A stretch of DNA of 64,000 nucleotides, taken from contig JAURVB010004899.1 of assembly GCA_033002965.1 (NCBI GenBank), positions 1-64,000 on the forward strand. The letters are read 5' to 3'. This DNA is from Piper betle. Its lineage: Eukaryota > Streptophyta > Magnoliopsida > Piperales > Piperaceae. Of this stretch, positions 42,899 through 53,942 are shown in pieces (within the stretch, counting starts at the first letter, position 1; every line of letters begins with the position of its first letter). The notes beneath the pieces are model-generated. The model made no database searches and was not told the DNA's origin. It worked only from the letters and a program-made list of their open reading frames with translations. A program made the position numbers and the translations under genes.

Positions 42899-45873
42899 TG
42901 TAAAACCCACGATTCGAGTCAGGGTTTTATATTCAGAACCGGTCGGTTCGGCCGTTATTTTTGAGTCGAGTCAGATTCAGAACGCGTGTACTGAGCCGAC
43001 GTCAGTCGCGTATATGATCATGCGTACCCAAGTATATGATGATAACGTCATGAACACAACAGAACAAAATGAGTTATCAGAATATATGAGAGTATGCCAG
43101 TTATTTTTTTTATTTTTATATATATTGGATCGTAGATTTAATTTTAGGCTGTTTATCGCGTTAGGACGCGTTACGGGCAGTTTGGGTGGGTTGATAGTTC
43201 TAGAGCATATCATTATGATGTTTTGGTGTTTGTTTGATTTTACGGGATTTTTCCTAATTTATTTTAGGATTTAATACGACTTAGTTATTATTCTTGACTC
43301 GAGCCGGAGATGAGTCAAGTAATATTTACAAGTTTTCCACCAGCCATTTTCTTCCGTCCCAATGCCTTTTTCCCTATCCAAACCCTAGCCGCACCACCCT
43401 CCGCTTGTCTCACCGCCTCTTGTCGATGCCGCTCGGCTGCCGATCGACGCTGCCTAGGCCCGCCACGGCGTTGTCGTGCTGCCCTAACTAGGCCCGGCCA
43501 CCATTCGGCCTCCACGACGCCGGACCGTTGCAACTAGCGCCGCGCCTAGGTTGCGCTTTCGTCGTCGATCGCGCTGCCAGCGACCGTTGCCGCCATGATC
43601 GGGTGGTCGCCTCGACACCCTCGACCGCCCAGCGAGCCTTTCCTGACCAGAGCGGAGGCCGTCGCCGCCCAGGCCGGCCGGATTTAGTCACCCACCACCG
43701 ACCCTCTGTTTTAGCCATTTTTCGGCGAGGCACCACCTCTGCCGACCATGTCGATGTCGTAGATGCGTCGGGCTCGCCGAGCCGGTTCCAATGGTACCCA
43801 ATACCATTGCTTTCCAGCCAGTAGACGCTAGTCGGCGATTGTCGCCGGAAAATCGCTGGAAGCTGCTGGAAAACCACCGAAACCTGCCCGGAAAACCGGA
43901 TTTGGCTGGAATTCGCCGGATCTTCCACGGAGCTCATCCAGTCGATCCCAATCAAACTTTGGACGCCGACGAGCGTCGAATTCGAGCTCCGAGATGCGTA
44001 ATAAAACCCTAGCCGTCACAGATCGCCGACGACGTGAGGTATAATTACCTCCGAATTTATAATTTAAACTTGATGATTGTTAGCACAACATGCTAGGGTT
44101 GATTTATTGATGTGATTAATGCTTAATTATGGATGGAATGATGAGTTGCATGATGAGATTAAGTGTGAATGAAGAGTAAGTGATCTAATGAGAGCATGAT
44201 AAGTGACTACGATGTAACTTAGAAAAAACGTAATAAAATTAGTATGAATAGGATGAGTTAGAGATTATTTTCACATCTATGATTATTTGGTTGTAGCTGG
44301 ATACTGTTTGTATTTTGAGTGTGATGTTCATTGTGTGTGATGCATCATTTAGTTAGCGGGCGTTAGTATTTAGTTTTGATATGTAGGTACGGAGTAGGAG
44401 CTCGCCGCCTAGGTGCGATGACACGCTTGGAGCTTCTACCAGGTCCGTTTAGGACTCGCCTCTGTTTTACGTCTATTCTATTGTATGTTTATTTTATTAT
44501 TTGCAGGACGGGTTAAGTGGCGTTTTATCGGATCCCACTTAACTCGGGCCATTTAACCGAACAGTTTTCTGGATTAATAACCCCTCGAGGATGAGATCCC
44601 TCGAGGATGATTTCGAAAACAAGATCCACCACAAGTTGCCTTCGGGCCTATTATATAAATCTCTTCCCAGGCCTATATATATAATTTTATCGAGTTTTCA
44701 ATGAGACGAGAGATGGAGAAACCGACTGCACGTACCATGAGCGGATGCCGTGACAGTCAAAGCGGGCTCTGGATTAGTGCAGCGGACTGTTCCATTCCCG
44801 AGGGATCCTGACAACTCCGCGTTTGAGTTCCTCACACCCAGAGAACGTGGAGGTTTACGGGTACTGTTTAGTACAGCGCATGTCCGGACTTGTGGTTTAA
44901 AGGGTACTAAAGGCGACTGCCTGAGAGTACTCGGCCTTCGTGCTCAAGGCCAGGAGAAATATGGAGGTAAGGAGAGGGCTTAGGATTTGAGACCAGAAAA
45001 TGAAGTAAGAAAATGCCGAGAGAGGCATCAGCAGCAACAGATCAGTCAGTTCGGGATGCTACCGGGTCTGCAGCCCAGTGGCTCCTCAGTAGGTGCCCTT
45101 CAGAGTGTTCACGAGGAGTATATGATATTTTCTTTCATATGAGAGTTTGCTCTCATAGCCAGCTTGTTATAGTTATTTTATTTTCCGGACCAGTAACACT
45201 TGTTACTGACGTGTTTTTATACTATATGTAGGTAATAATCACGAGTTGGAGGAGCCAGCTTGGACGGAGGAGCACTGTTGTCGCTTGCACACATGTCAGT
45301 CGATAGAGTGGTTAATATTTTGTTTATAATGTTATTATATTGTGAATGGTGTGGCTAAATGCTTAAGACATAATGATGTGACATGATTAAATGCTAAGAC
45401 AGGATGACATGTTGTGATTAATTGTTAAGACATGATGACAGAATGTGAAACATGAATAGATTTCGCAGCGGAAGTGTGGTGGGTTGAGACCCAAGCTTAG
45501 AGTGAGTAAATTGTATATTAGATTGTGTGGATAAAGTTGCTTGATATATAGATATATATTTGCATATATGTTTATATATATTATTTTGACAGAGTGACCC
45601 TAATTGCACTTTTAGGGGAGATTCTTGTCCGTTTTATTTTAGAATTTTTATTGATTTTGATCGTAATCGTATTGTTGTATGAATTACTTTGCATGTCATC
45701 CATGTAGTATCATGTTAGGATTCTGTGCATTTATCCATGCATGACGAGTCGTATCTTCATCTTAAGACGCCGAGATTAGATCCGCACGAGTTGGGTTCGG
45801 GTTAGCCGACCTAACCGGGGCCTGTAACATGCTGGTTTGGTTCACGAGCATGGACCGGATTTGGGGTGTTATA
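42899..45873 (+). mobile_element. Solo LTR, copy D, with CGGGG target duplication
   Basis: It begins TGTAAAACCC and ends GGGGTGTTATA, flanked by a perfect CGGGG duplication (42,894-42,898 and 45,874-45,878). The last CA has become TA. It is 2975 bp in the opposite orientation to copies A-C. Left to right it has a GC-rich block (43,370-44,030), a conserved block with CCTCGAGGATGAGATCC, a TATATAAAT site at about 44,653, TA tracts, and a terminal block. No internal domain is present. It is inserted into element X. Confidence 0.88.
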
Positions 45874-46325
45874 CGGGGCGAGGCCAGCGCTGGTGGGGGA
45901 GTAGGGCAGGGGCAACAACCAACAGGGCTGGGTTGACGCGGCGGGGAGAGGGGCTGGGGCGACCATGGACAGGGTGGGGCCAACGCTGCAGGTAAGCGGG
46001 CTGGGCGACTGCTGCAGGGAGGGGTAGGGCGGGATCTTTCGTCACACGACCTGATTAGGCTGTGGCTGGCCATGTCCGACTGCCATGTTGCATGATTTGG
46101 CCGGTGGGCAGCCCAACAAGGCCGCTGCGGCCAACACGGTCTCTCGGTGACCATGTTTTGTTTTTGTAAAGTAGATATGTGCTGTCCTTGTAATCAGACA
46201 GCCCAAATTAAGTTTAGTTTTTTTCAAAAAAAAACAGCAAATATGGAGCCGTCTTTGTAATCAGATGGCCCAGATGTGAGCTCAGGGCAAAAAAAATTTT
46301 CTGCCCTGGGCTCACCTCAGCGCCC

Positions 46326-46328
<3 letters not shown>

Positions 46329-46400
<72 letters not shown>
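46329..46400. repeat. (AT)n microsatellite between elements X and Y
   Basis: About 72 bases of uninterrupted AT dinucleotide separate the right end of X from the left end of Y. Confidence 0.95.
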
Positions 46401-46404
<4 letters not shown>

Positions 46405-46445
46405 CATTAGTTAGTTAGTTTGTTTGTTTGTTTGTTTGTTAGTTT

Positions 46446-46477
46446 GGGGTGCGCTGCATGCTTTTGCAGCGCACCCC
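46446..46477. repeat. Perfect 12-bp-stem hairpin at the tip of element Y
   Basis: GGGGTGCGCTGC (46,446-46,457) pairs perfectly with GCAGCGCACCCC (46,466-46,477) across an 8-base loop. The right end of Y carries a similar structure with a small insertion. Confidence 0.9.
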
Positions 46478-46604
46478 AGTGAGAGCTGCTGGATCAAATC
46501 CAGTGGCTCTCGTTTATTAACCGCCCCCCGCCACCACCACCAACTGTCGTCCCCTGCAACCACCACTCTCCCCCACAACCACCGCTTGCCACCGCCACCT
46601 CCGC

Positions 46605-46775
46605 ACTCGTGCTCTAAACCTAATAACCCACCCAAAATTAATAAATAATGCATTCTAACTCGGTAAAAAGTTTTAAAATTAATTTTGTGATCAACTATAT
46701 ATTAATAAAAATGGCATACTCTTATATATTCTGCTAACTCATTTTTTCTGCATTCATCATGTAATGTGTAAAAAT
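46605..46775 (-). mobile_element. Fragment of the long-LTR family
   Basis: The order ctctaaacc-taataacccaccc, taactcggtaaa, catactct-tatattct and ctaactcatt matches 9546-9690 in copy C. It is a piece of another copy caught inside element Y. Confidence 0.6.
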
Positions 46776-46889
46776 AGCATAGATTTGTCCTCCCAAAATT
46801 CGGAAACACATCGATGCCTATGTTCAAGAATGGCTGGCCTCTTATTAAGAACATTTAAATTATGTTGAAGAATTCGGAAACACATCAGA

Positions 46890-49802
46890 TGTAAAACCCA
46901 TGACTCGAGTCAGAGTTTTACGGGAGCGAACCAGTCGGTTCGAGTCGAGTCAGCTTCATGGACCGCGAGCTGAGTTGAGGCCAGTTGTGAGTTATGAGCG
47001 ATGAGGGTCATGTATGCTCAAGTATACGATGATAACGTCAAAAAGATGATGAAAAATGGGTTATCAAGTATATGGAGGTATGCAGTATTGATTGTTATTT
47101 TTATTTGATCGTAGATTATTTTTAGGGCCGAATGACGAATTAGGATGCGATATAGGTGAGTTTGGGTGGGCTATTAGTTATAGAACATATCATTTGGATG
47201 TTGTTGTGTTCGTCTGATTTTACGGGATTTTTCCCATATTTTTCTAGATTTTTTTTAGAATTTATTACGAACTAGTTATTATTTTGACTCGAGTAGAATC
47301 GAGTCAATACTTATTTACGAGTTTGCCATTGGGAGTATTTCTTCTTCCTCCCGACACTTCCTCACCCAAACCCTATCACCGCCGCCTTGTGTCGTCGCTG
47401 CCGCCGCCGCTGTCGACGCCGCGCTGCCGCCGATCAACGCCGCCCCACCCCGCCGTGCAGTCGCCGTGCCGCCACGACCCACCCCGGCCACCGTCTCGCC
47501 GCCACGACGCCGGAATCGCCCCACAAGCCGCGACGCCCTCCCTCGTCGATTCGCCGCCGTCCGGGCCGCGCCGCCGCCACTGTGACCCCGACGACCACCC
47601 CCTCGCCGTCGCCGACGTTTCCCCATCATCCCGACCGCCGTCGAGGCCGGCCGCAGCCCCGATCGGAGCACGCCGCCGCCGCCACCCACTTTCGACGCCG
47701 CCGCCGACAGCCATCGCCGCCCCGGCTACTTTGTTTGACACCACCATCGGACCAAGCTCGTCGAGCTGGTGCCGATAGACCCCCTGATTGCCCCGTCCCG
47801 AATCATCGCCGGAAAACTGCTGGAATCTGCCGGAAAATCGCCGACACTCCGGAAACCGCCGAAAAATTGGATTCGTGGGAAATTCGCCGGATCATCCGCC
47901 GAACGCACCCGGTCCAATCTGATCGGACTTCGGACGCCGCTAGGTGCCGAATTCGAGTTTCGAGCCACGAAACGGAAACCCTAGCCGTCGCCGATTTTCG
48001 ACGACGCGAGGTATAATTTATTTTAACTTAATTATTTGAAAGTATTGATTATTAGAATTGCATGCTAGGATTGGTGAATTGTGTGTTATAATAATATATA
48101 TAAATGTAGATTTGATTAAGGATAAAATATGAAATTTGTTTGATTGAGTGGTGTTAAAAATGGAGGCTAAGAAACTAATTAGGGTAACTAGGTAATGATC
48201 ATGATCTAATGCAAACTAGCCTAAGTAGACTTGCTAGAATTGATATAGGTTGATGTGTGTTGATTGATGCGTGATTGTGTTGATTGTGTGTGCATGCTAT
48301 AGGATGTGTGATTCATCATGCGGGCGTTAGTTTTTAGCTTGATTGTGTAGGTACGGTGTAGGAGCTCGCCGCCTAGGCGCGTGGACCCGTTTGGAGCTTC
48401 TACCAGGTCCGTTTAGGACTCGTTCTCTGTTTTTACGCTACTCTATTGTGTATTTGATTTATCATGTGCAGGACGAGTTAAGTGGCATTTTATCGGATCC
48501 CACTTAACTCGGGCCATTTAGCCAACGGTTCTTTTTCGGATTAATAACCCTCGAGGATGAGATCCCTCGAGTTTGTTTTCGAACTTCAGATCCAGCTCAC
48601 GATGCCTTCGGGCCTATTGTATAAATCCCAACCCAGGCCTATATATATATAGTTTTCGCGTTTTCGGTGAGAGATGGAATGAGGGTTACTGACGGCCACG
48701 CCTTCAGATAGGGCGTGTGCTCGGAAGAGCGGGCTCTGGAGCTGGGGAGAACCCACTTCGTTCCCGAAGGATCCGGACAACTCCACCTTTGAGTTCCTCA
48801 AACCCGGAGAAGTGTGGAGGTTTACGGGTACTGCAATGCAGCGCATGTCTAGACTTGTGGTTCAAAGGGTACTAAAGGCGACTGCCTGAGAGTGCTCGGC
48901 CTTCGTGCTCAAGGCCAGGAGTAATATGGAAGGTGCAGAGGGCGAAAAGGAATGAGATTTGATGCGAGAAGCGATAGAGAAATGGCCAACGTATGAGAAT
49001 GAGAAAGAAAGGGGGACGCTATCGACTCGAGGGCGACGGCCCGATAGCGACGGCTCCCGTATGTGCCCTGATGAGAGTTCTTGAGGAAGTATATGGTTTT
49101 CATTCAACAGGAGAGTTTGCTCTCCTGTGCTAGATTGATATTAGTTATTTTTCGGGCTGGTAACGCTCGTTACTGACAGTTTTTCTATATATATGTAGGT
49201 GAGGAATGCGAGCGATGAAAGCTGTCGGGACTGCGGAGGAGCAGCACGGAACCGCACACACATGTACCTGCTGCATGTAATGTATAATGATGGTTGTTTA
49301 ATGCTATGTGAATGATTATTAGAATGTTTTTGTCTTGATGAATTGCCTGTTATGAAATGAACGGATAGATGTGAATGAGCAGGGAGCCTTGGAGTTCAGA
49401 CTCGGCTCAGGTGAAAACGAATGAGATAGTGATTGAATGCCATGGTAGATTGTTATGTTTTATCCTATTTTGATAAAATATTTATATACCCTTGTTGTGG
49501 ACAGGTTGGCCCCTATTGCACTTTTAGGAGAAACTTTGTCCGTTTTTCCGTAGTAGTATATATTTTCTTTTGGTTTCTCATTTATTGTTTTGTCTTGTCT
49601 TTGCTTGCACGTCATGGCATGCATGTAAGACTCCGTTAGAATCCAATTGTTCCCATTCATGCATTTCATATTTGCATCTCCATCTTGAGACGCCGAGGGT
49701 AGATCCAGGTCGACTTAACCGAATCTAGTAGATTAGCGAACGGTTCGGTCGCCGGTGACATTTCTGGATCGGTTCACGGGTGAGCCGAAACGGGGTGTTA
49801 CA
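46890..49802 (+). mobile_element. Solo LTR, copy E, with TCAGA target duplication
   Basis: It starts TGTAAAACCC and ends GGGGTGTTACA, flanked by perfect TCAGA (46,885-46,889 and 49,803-49,807). It is 2913 bp in the same orientation as copy D but clearly diverged from it. It has the GC-rich block (47,340-48,010), the TCGAGGATGAGATCCCTCGAG block at about 48,551 and a TGTATAAAT site at about 48,618. It lies within element Y. Confidence 0.88.
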
Positions 49803-50149
49803 TCAGAGCCAAAACACATGAGGGCCATCTCATTTAATTTTCTTCCACATGATGAATACAAGTACAAACCATGAAAGATCATGCCTGCGAATAACTAACA
49901 AGTTACAAATCTGTCAAGTTTTATTAAAGCCAATAACAAATCATAGAAACAAGTTACAAATATCATACTCGTTCTCCATCACTGCTTTTAGATTTTCCAT
50001 CATTGCATCGATGCCCCTAAATAGACTCCACAACTCCACTTTCAGATAGAATATTTTTTTACCTATATATTTAAAAATAAAACATGGAAACTAATCACAT
50101 AGATTATATATAACAAAGATCAAAACAAGGTTTGTATTAGGCAACATTA

Positions 50150-50400
50150 TCGATGTGTTATAATTGCAGGGCAAGTGGGCTTATCGTGCCCAACTCCCTG
50201 TTTGTTGCAACCATGACATAGCCCATCTTTTACCATATGCTCCATTGCAAGTTTTTTTACCAATCTTCCACCTTTTATTACTTCCTTTTGTCTTTGATTG
50301 TGCCGGTGGATGTACTTGTATTCCATGATGTACCTGTATTCCATGATGTAGATCATCTACCACATCTTTTACCAATTTCTCTATTTCCAAAAGTTTTTGG
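50150..50400 (-). pseudogene. Remnant of a FAR1-related (FRS/MULE-derived) protein C-terminus
   Basis: The reverse strand encodes, across two frames, LVKDVVDDLHHGIQV...QSKTKGSNKR, then LCHGCNKQGVGHDKPTCP. A TKG-x-x-KR basic stretch followed by a CxxC...HxxxxC zinc knuckle is the typical tail of FAR1-related proteins, which derive from Mutator-like transposases. The frame shifts between the two parts, so it is not a working gene. An 18-bp in-frame duplication encodes HHGIQV twice. It lies inside element Y. Confidence 0.55.
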
Positions 50401-50905
50401 GGTCGGGGTCGCAGCGGCTGGGGAGGGTGGCAGGGGCTTCCAGGGGGAAGAATGAATGCGAACTGCTGGATTTTGATCTAGCGGCTCGCATAAGAATGAG
50501 AGGGGCTAGGGTGGAAATAAATGAGAGCCACTGGATTTGATCAATCCAGCGGCTCTAGTTGGGGTGTGCTACATGCGCTGCAAAAGCATGCAGCGCACCT
50601 CAAACTAACTATATTGTGGTTTGACAAGGTGACCCTTGTTACACTTTTAGAGGGACACTCTGTCCGTTTTATTTTTAGAAATTTTATCAATTTTATCGTA
50701 ATTATATTTTAAGGTGAATTATTTGACATGACATTTACGTAGTATCCTCTTAGGATTTTTTTGCATCTCATGCATACATAATAAAATTTATCTTTCATTT
50801 TAATACGCTGATAGTAAATCTATTCGGGTTAGGTTTGGATTAGCTGGCTTAATCGGGTGACCTGTAACATTTCAGTTCGGTTTACTATTGCGCAAGATTT
50901 GATGT

Positions 50906-51845
50906 TTATAGTAATGAAAAAAAAACTATTGTAATAAAATATGGAAAAATTATCTTAGTCGAACTTATATCTTAATACATACTAAAAAATAAATTACTTA
51001 TTAAAAAAATCAATATTTTTGTCTCAATTTATTATAAATTTATATATTTTGATCAATAATAAAAATAATTTAAAAAAACAAAACAAAACCCTCTCGACCG
51101 TTATTTTGATCTCGTCATCTCTCCACCACCAAACCGGACCAAACCCAAACCAAACCAAACCAGGAGTCGATGTCCTCCTTCCGCTCTCACTCTATTCATT
51201 ACCTTCCCCATCTTCCGACAGCGAACGAAGAAGAGGCCTTCACGGCAGGCAAGCTTTACTCCCCCTCCCTCTTCTTCTTCCTCGCTCTGTGTCTCATATA
51301 GGCCCATTTATCGCTGACAGTATTGCTTGCAGGTGGGCTTCTTCGTGTCGCCTTTCTACTTTTGTGATTAATTTGCTTTGGATTGGTTTTGTTTCTACTT
51401 AGCTGCTCGATTGTAGGCAGAATATAATCGGTGAGAAGGAATTAGCAATTGAAGTGTTTGTTTGGGGTAACTAAAAAGTTGCAATTTTGGTATTGTTTCT
51501 CTGCTGTAGAACGATTCTGGTAGAACACAGCTTTAAAAAATAAAAGATTTTTTTAAAAAAAGGGATCAATTTAAGACAGTTTGAAAGCTGGTGGGTTTGA
51601 TTTTTGTCTTGATGCTGTAAGTTGATTCTGTTCATATTATATTGACTGCTGACTATATACTTTTGTTTCCGATTTGCTTTTTTATTTGGAAACTGAGATG
51701 ATTCTGAGCGATTCATTTGGACATATTTGCTTAATTTTTTCTACTACTAAAAAAAATTTTACTTTCAATTTTTTTTTCAGGTGTTTGAAGGAGTAGTGTT
51801 ATTGATTTTTGTTACTTTGTAATTTGGTTGTGGGAGGGTTCTGCA
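50906..51845 (+). promoter_or_regulatory. SUFB upstream region and 5' leader
   Basis: Pyrimidine-rich leader text lies at about 51,090-51,333. A donor-like CAG/gtgggc near 51,333 and a polypyrimidine acceptor (tttttttcag) at 51,780 suggest a 5'-UTR intron. The inserted LTR fragment ends only about 200 bp before the leader. Confidence 0.45.
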
Positions 51846-53942
51846 ATGGCTTCTGTAATGGCAATGGGATTAGTTTCTAGCTCCCCAAACAACTGTAGAT
51901 GGAAATGCCCGAAAACTCCTTTTCTCCAGCAATTGGAGCTGCCACGGAGTGCACATGTTTCATCTCGGGTGCCTGCTACATTTTTGGTTCGTTGTGATGC
52001 TGAAGAAACTGCTACCCTTACCGTTTCTTCCGAGGAGGACCCTATACAGAAATTCCTCAAACGAGATTACAAGTGGGGGTTCACATCTGATATTGAGTCC
52101 TTCTCTATCCCAAAGGGCCTGTCAGAGGATACAGTCCGTATTATCTCAGCCCGCAAAAATGAACCAGACTGGATGCTTGACTTCCGCTTGAAGGCTTTTC
52201 AACGATTTTTGAAGATGAAGGAGCCCGCTTGGTCGGATAATCACTACCCTCCCATTAATTTCCAAGGCATCTGTTACTATTCAGAACCCAAGCAGAAACC
52301 CAAGTTGAACAGCCTGGATGAAGCTGATCCCAAGCTCATTGAAACCTTCAATCGCCTCGGGATTCCCTTGAATGAACAGAACAGGTTAGCTAATGTTGCT
52401 GTAGATGCAGTGTTTGATAGTGTTTCCATTGCTACCACTCATCGTGAAACATTGGAGGCTGCAGGAGTGATTTTCTGTTCCATCTCTGAAGCTATTCAGA
52501 AGTATCCGGATCTTGTGAAGAGGTATTTAGGCTCTGTTGTGCCACCAGCAGATAACTATTACGCAGCCCTGAACTCCGCTGTGTTCAGTGATGGCTCATT
52601 CTGCTATGTACCTAGAGACACTGTGTGCCCTATGGAGATATCAACTTATTTCAGGATAAACGCTCGAGAGACTGGCCAGTTCGAACGAACTTTGATAGTT
52701 GCCGATGAGCAGAGTCATGTGAGCTACCTGGAAGGATGCACTGCACCATCTTATGACACCAACCAGCTCCATGCTGCAGTCGTGGAATTGTTTTGTGCTG
52801 AAGGGGCCGAAATTAAATATTCAACTGTCCAAAATTGGTATGCTGGGGACGAGGAAGGAAAGGGTGGGATTTATAATTTTGTGACAAAGAGGGGCAAATG
52901 CCATGGACGTGGGTCGAAGATATCGTGGACGCAGGTGGAGACAGGCTCAGCTATCACATGGAAGTATCCTAGCGTGATTTTGGAAGGTGATGACACAGTT
53001 GGTGAGTTCTATTCTGTTGCGCTTACAAATAACTACCAGCAGGCTGATACAGGAACCAAAATGATACATTATGGGAAAAATTCTAGAAGCAGGATTGTTT
53101 CGAAGGGCATCTCCGCTGGGAAATCTAAAAACTGTTATAGGGGTCTGGTTCAGATTCAACCATCAGCAGAAAACTCAAGAAATTTTTCTCAATGTGATTC
53201 AATGCTTATTGGTGACACTGCAGGGGCAAACACATACCCATACATACAAGTAAACTTCTTTTCTATTTTCTTACCGGTTTTATCATCCATTATTTAGGTT
53301 TAGATTGGTTAATTATTTGGTGACTTGGTCAAAATCTACATTTATTGACTCATTGGTAACATTTGACTTCTGTTAGAAGTTGGTGTATTGCGGATTGTAA
53401 TCATTGGTAGTTTTTATGCTTCATTCTTCAAAGTAAGGACATGTTTCCTGGTGCCAATGACCAATGGATGCCCCCAAAAAATATTTATATATTCAGACTG
53501 TCATAACTGTTGAGTCCCTGTAGAGTATATCTTCTTTTTCAGCACTTGGTCCTGTTTATGCAAAAGGATAAATTATTCAGAATATTTACAAGTTTTATCG
53601 TGAGGTGAAGAATCGATGTAGAAAGGAATGATGAACATAGGATTGAAAAAAGTAACTTCTTCCAGGATATTGTTGTTGGCTGCTGTCCTACTAGCATTAC
53701 ACTAATTGTTTACCAAACAACAGGTTAGGAACCGGACAGCCTGTGTTGAGCATGAGGCAACCACTTCAAAGATTGGGGAAGACCAGTTATTTTACTTCCA
53801 GCAAAGAGGAATTGACCATGAAAAAGCTGTTGCAGCTATGATCAATGGATTCTGCAAGGATGTTTTCAATGAACTTCCTATGGAATTCTCTGCTGAAGTA
53901 AATCAGCTAATGAGCTTGAAACTCGAGGGATCTGTTGGCTAA
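51846..53942 (+). CDS. SUFB: Plastid Fe-S cluster scaffold protein SufB
   Basis: SufB is the scaffold subunit of the plastid SufBCD complex that assembles iron-sulfur clusters from sulfur delivered by SufE/NFS2. Exons 51846-53249 and 53724-53942 join in phase for 540 aa. The first 55 or so residues ([16 protein letters not shown]...) are Ser-rich with few acidic residues, as in a chloroplast transit peptide. The mature part begins [20 protein letters not shown]. Conserved family segments include [40 protein letters not shown] with its invariant Cys, and ARTA-type [17 protein letters not shown]. It ends [10 protein letters not shown], as SufB proteins do. The start at 51,846 is preferred over an in-frame ATG six codons upstream because the [10 protein letters not shown] start suits a transit peptide. 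Also named ABCI8. Confidence 0.95.

Larger units (their letters stand above)
41211..46328. mobile_element. Foldback/TIR element X, split by other insertions
   Basis: The left end (41,211-41,295) and the reversed right end (46,328-46,240) are diverged inverted repeats. They share gtgagcc, a run of A/T, gctcacatct and a gg-tataaagatgg-type block. Each end folds on itself: on the right GTGAGC...AGGGCA pairs with TGCCCT...GCTCAC. The remaining interior is GC-rich (41,330-41,595, 42,832-42,898, 45,874-46,130). It has been cut by a probable LTR at 41,596-42,831 and by solo LTR D. Both outer flanks are (TA)n runs. No transposase seen. Confidence 0.6.
46401..50612. mobile_element. Foldback/TIR element Y, split by solo LTR E
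   Basis: The left end (46,401-46,518) and reversed right end (50,612-50,520) share agttagtttg, GGTGCGCTGCATGCTTTTGC, then accccaact/agtgag and (g)agagc-gctgga-tcaaatccagtggctctc. Each end folds into two hairpins. A further diverged copy of the second hairpin unit lies at about 50,458-50,494. Beyond the left end are GC-rich sequence (46,520-46,605) and a fragment of the long-LTR family. Beyond solo LTR E lies a FAR1-type gene remnant. The left flank is (AT)n; the right flank is the TA tract of the old LTR. Confidence 0.65.
38930..50905 (+). mobile_element. Old long-LTR copy split by about 10 kb of nested elements
   Basis: The left part, about 38,930-40,470, aligns with the 44,040-45,560 stretch of copy D: same order of tagttttgat-tgtag-tag, gagctcgccg, cttggagcttctaccag, the TATAAAT block and the (TA)n tract. 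The right part, about 50,613-50,905, matches the last 290 bp of copy D (gtgaccc, tgcacttttag, gtccgtttta, gcctgtaacat). The two parts meet in the TA-rich tract of the LTR, and everything from 40,471 to 50,612 is inserted there. The 5' limit is uncertain because the left part lacks the GC-rich half. Confidence 0.65.
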
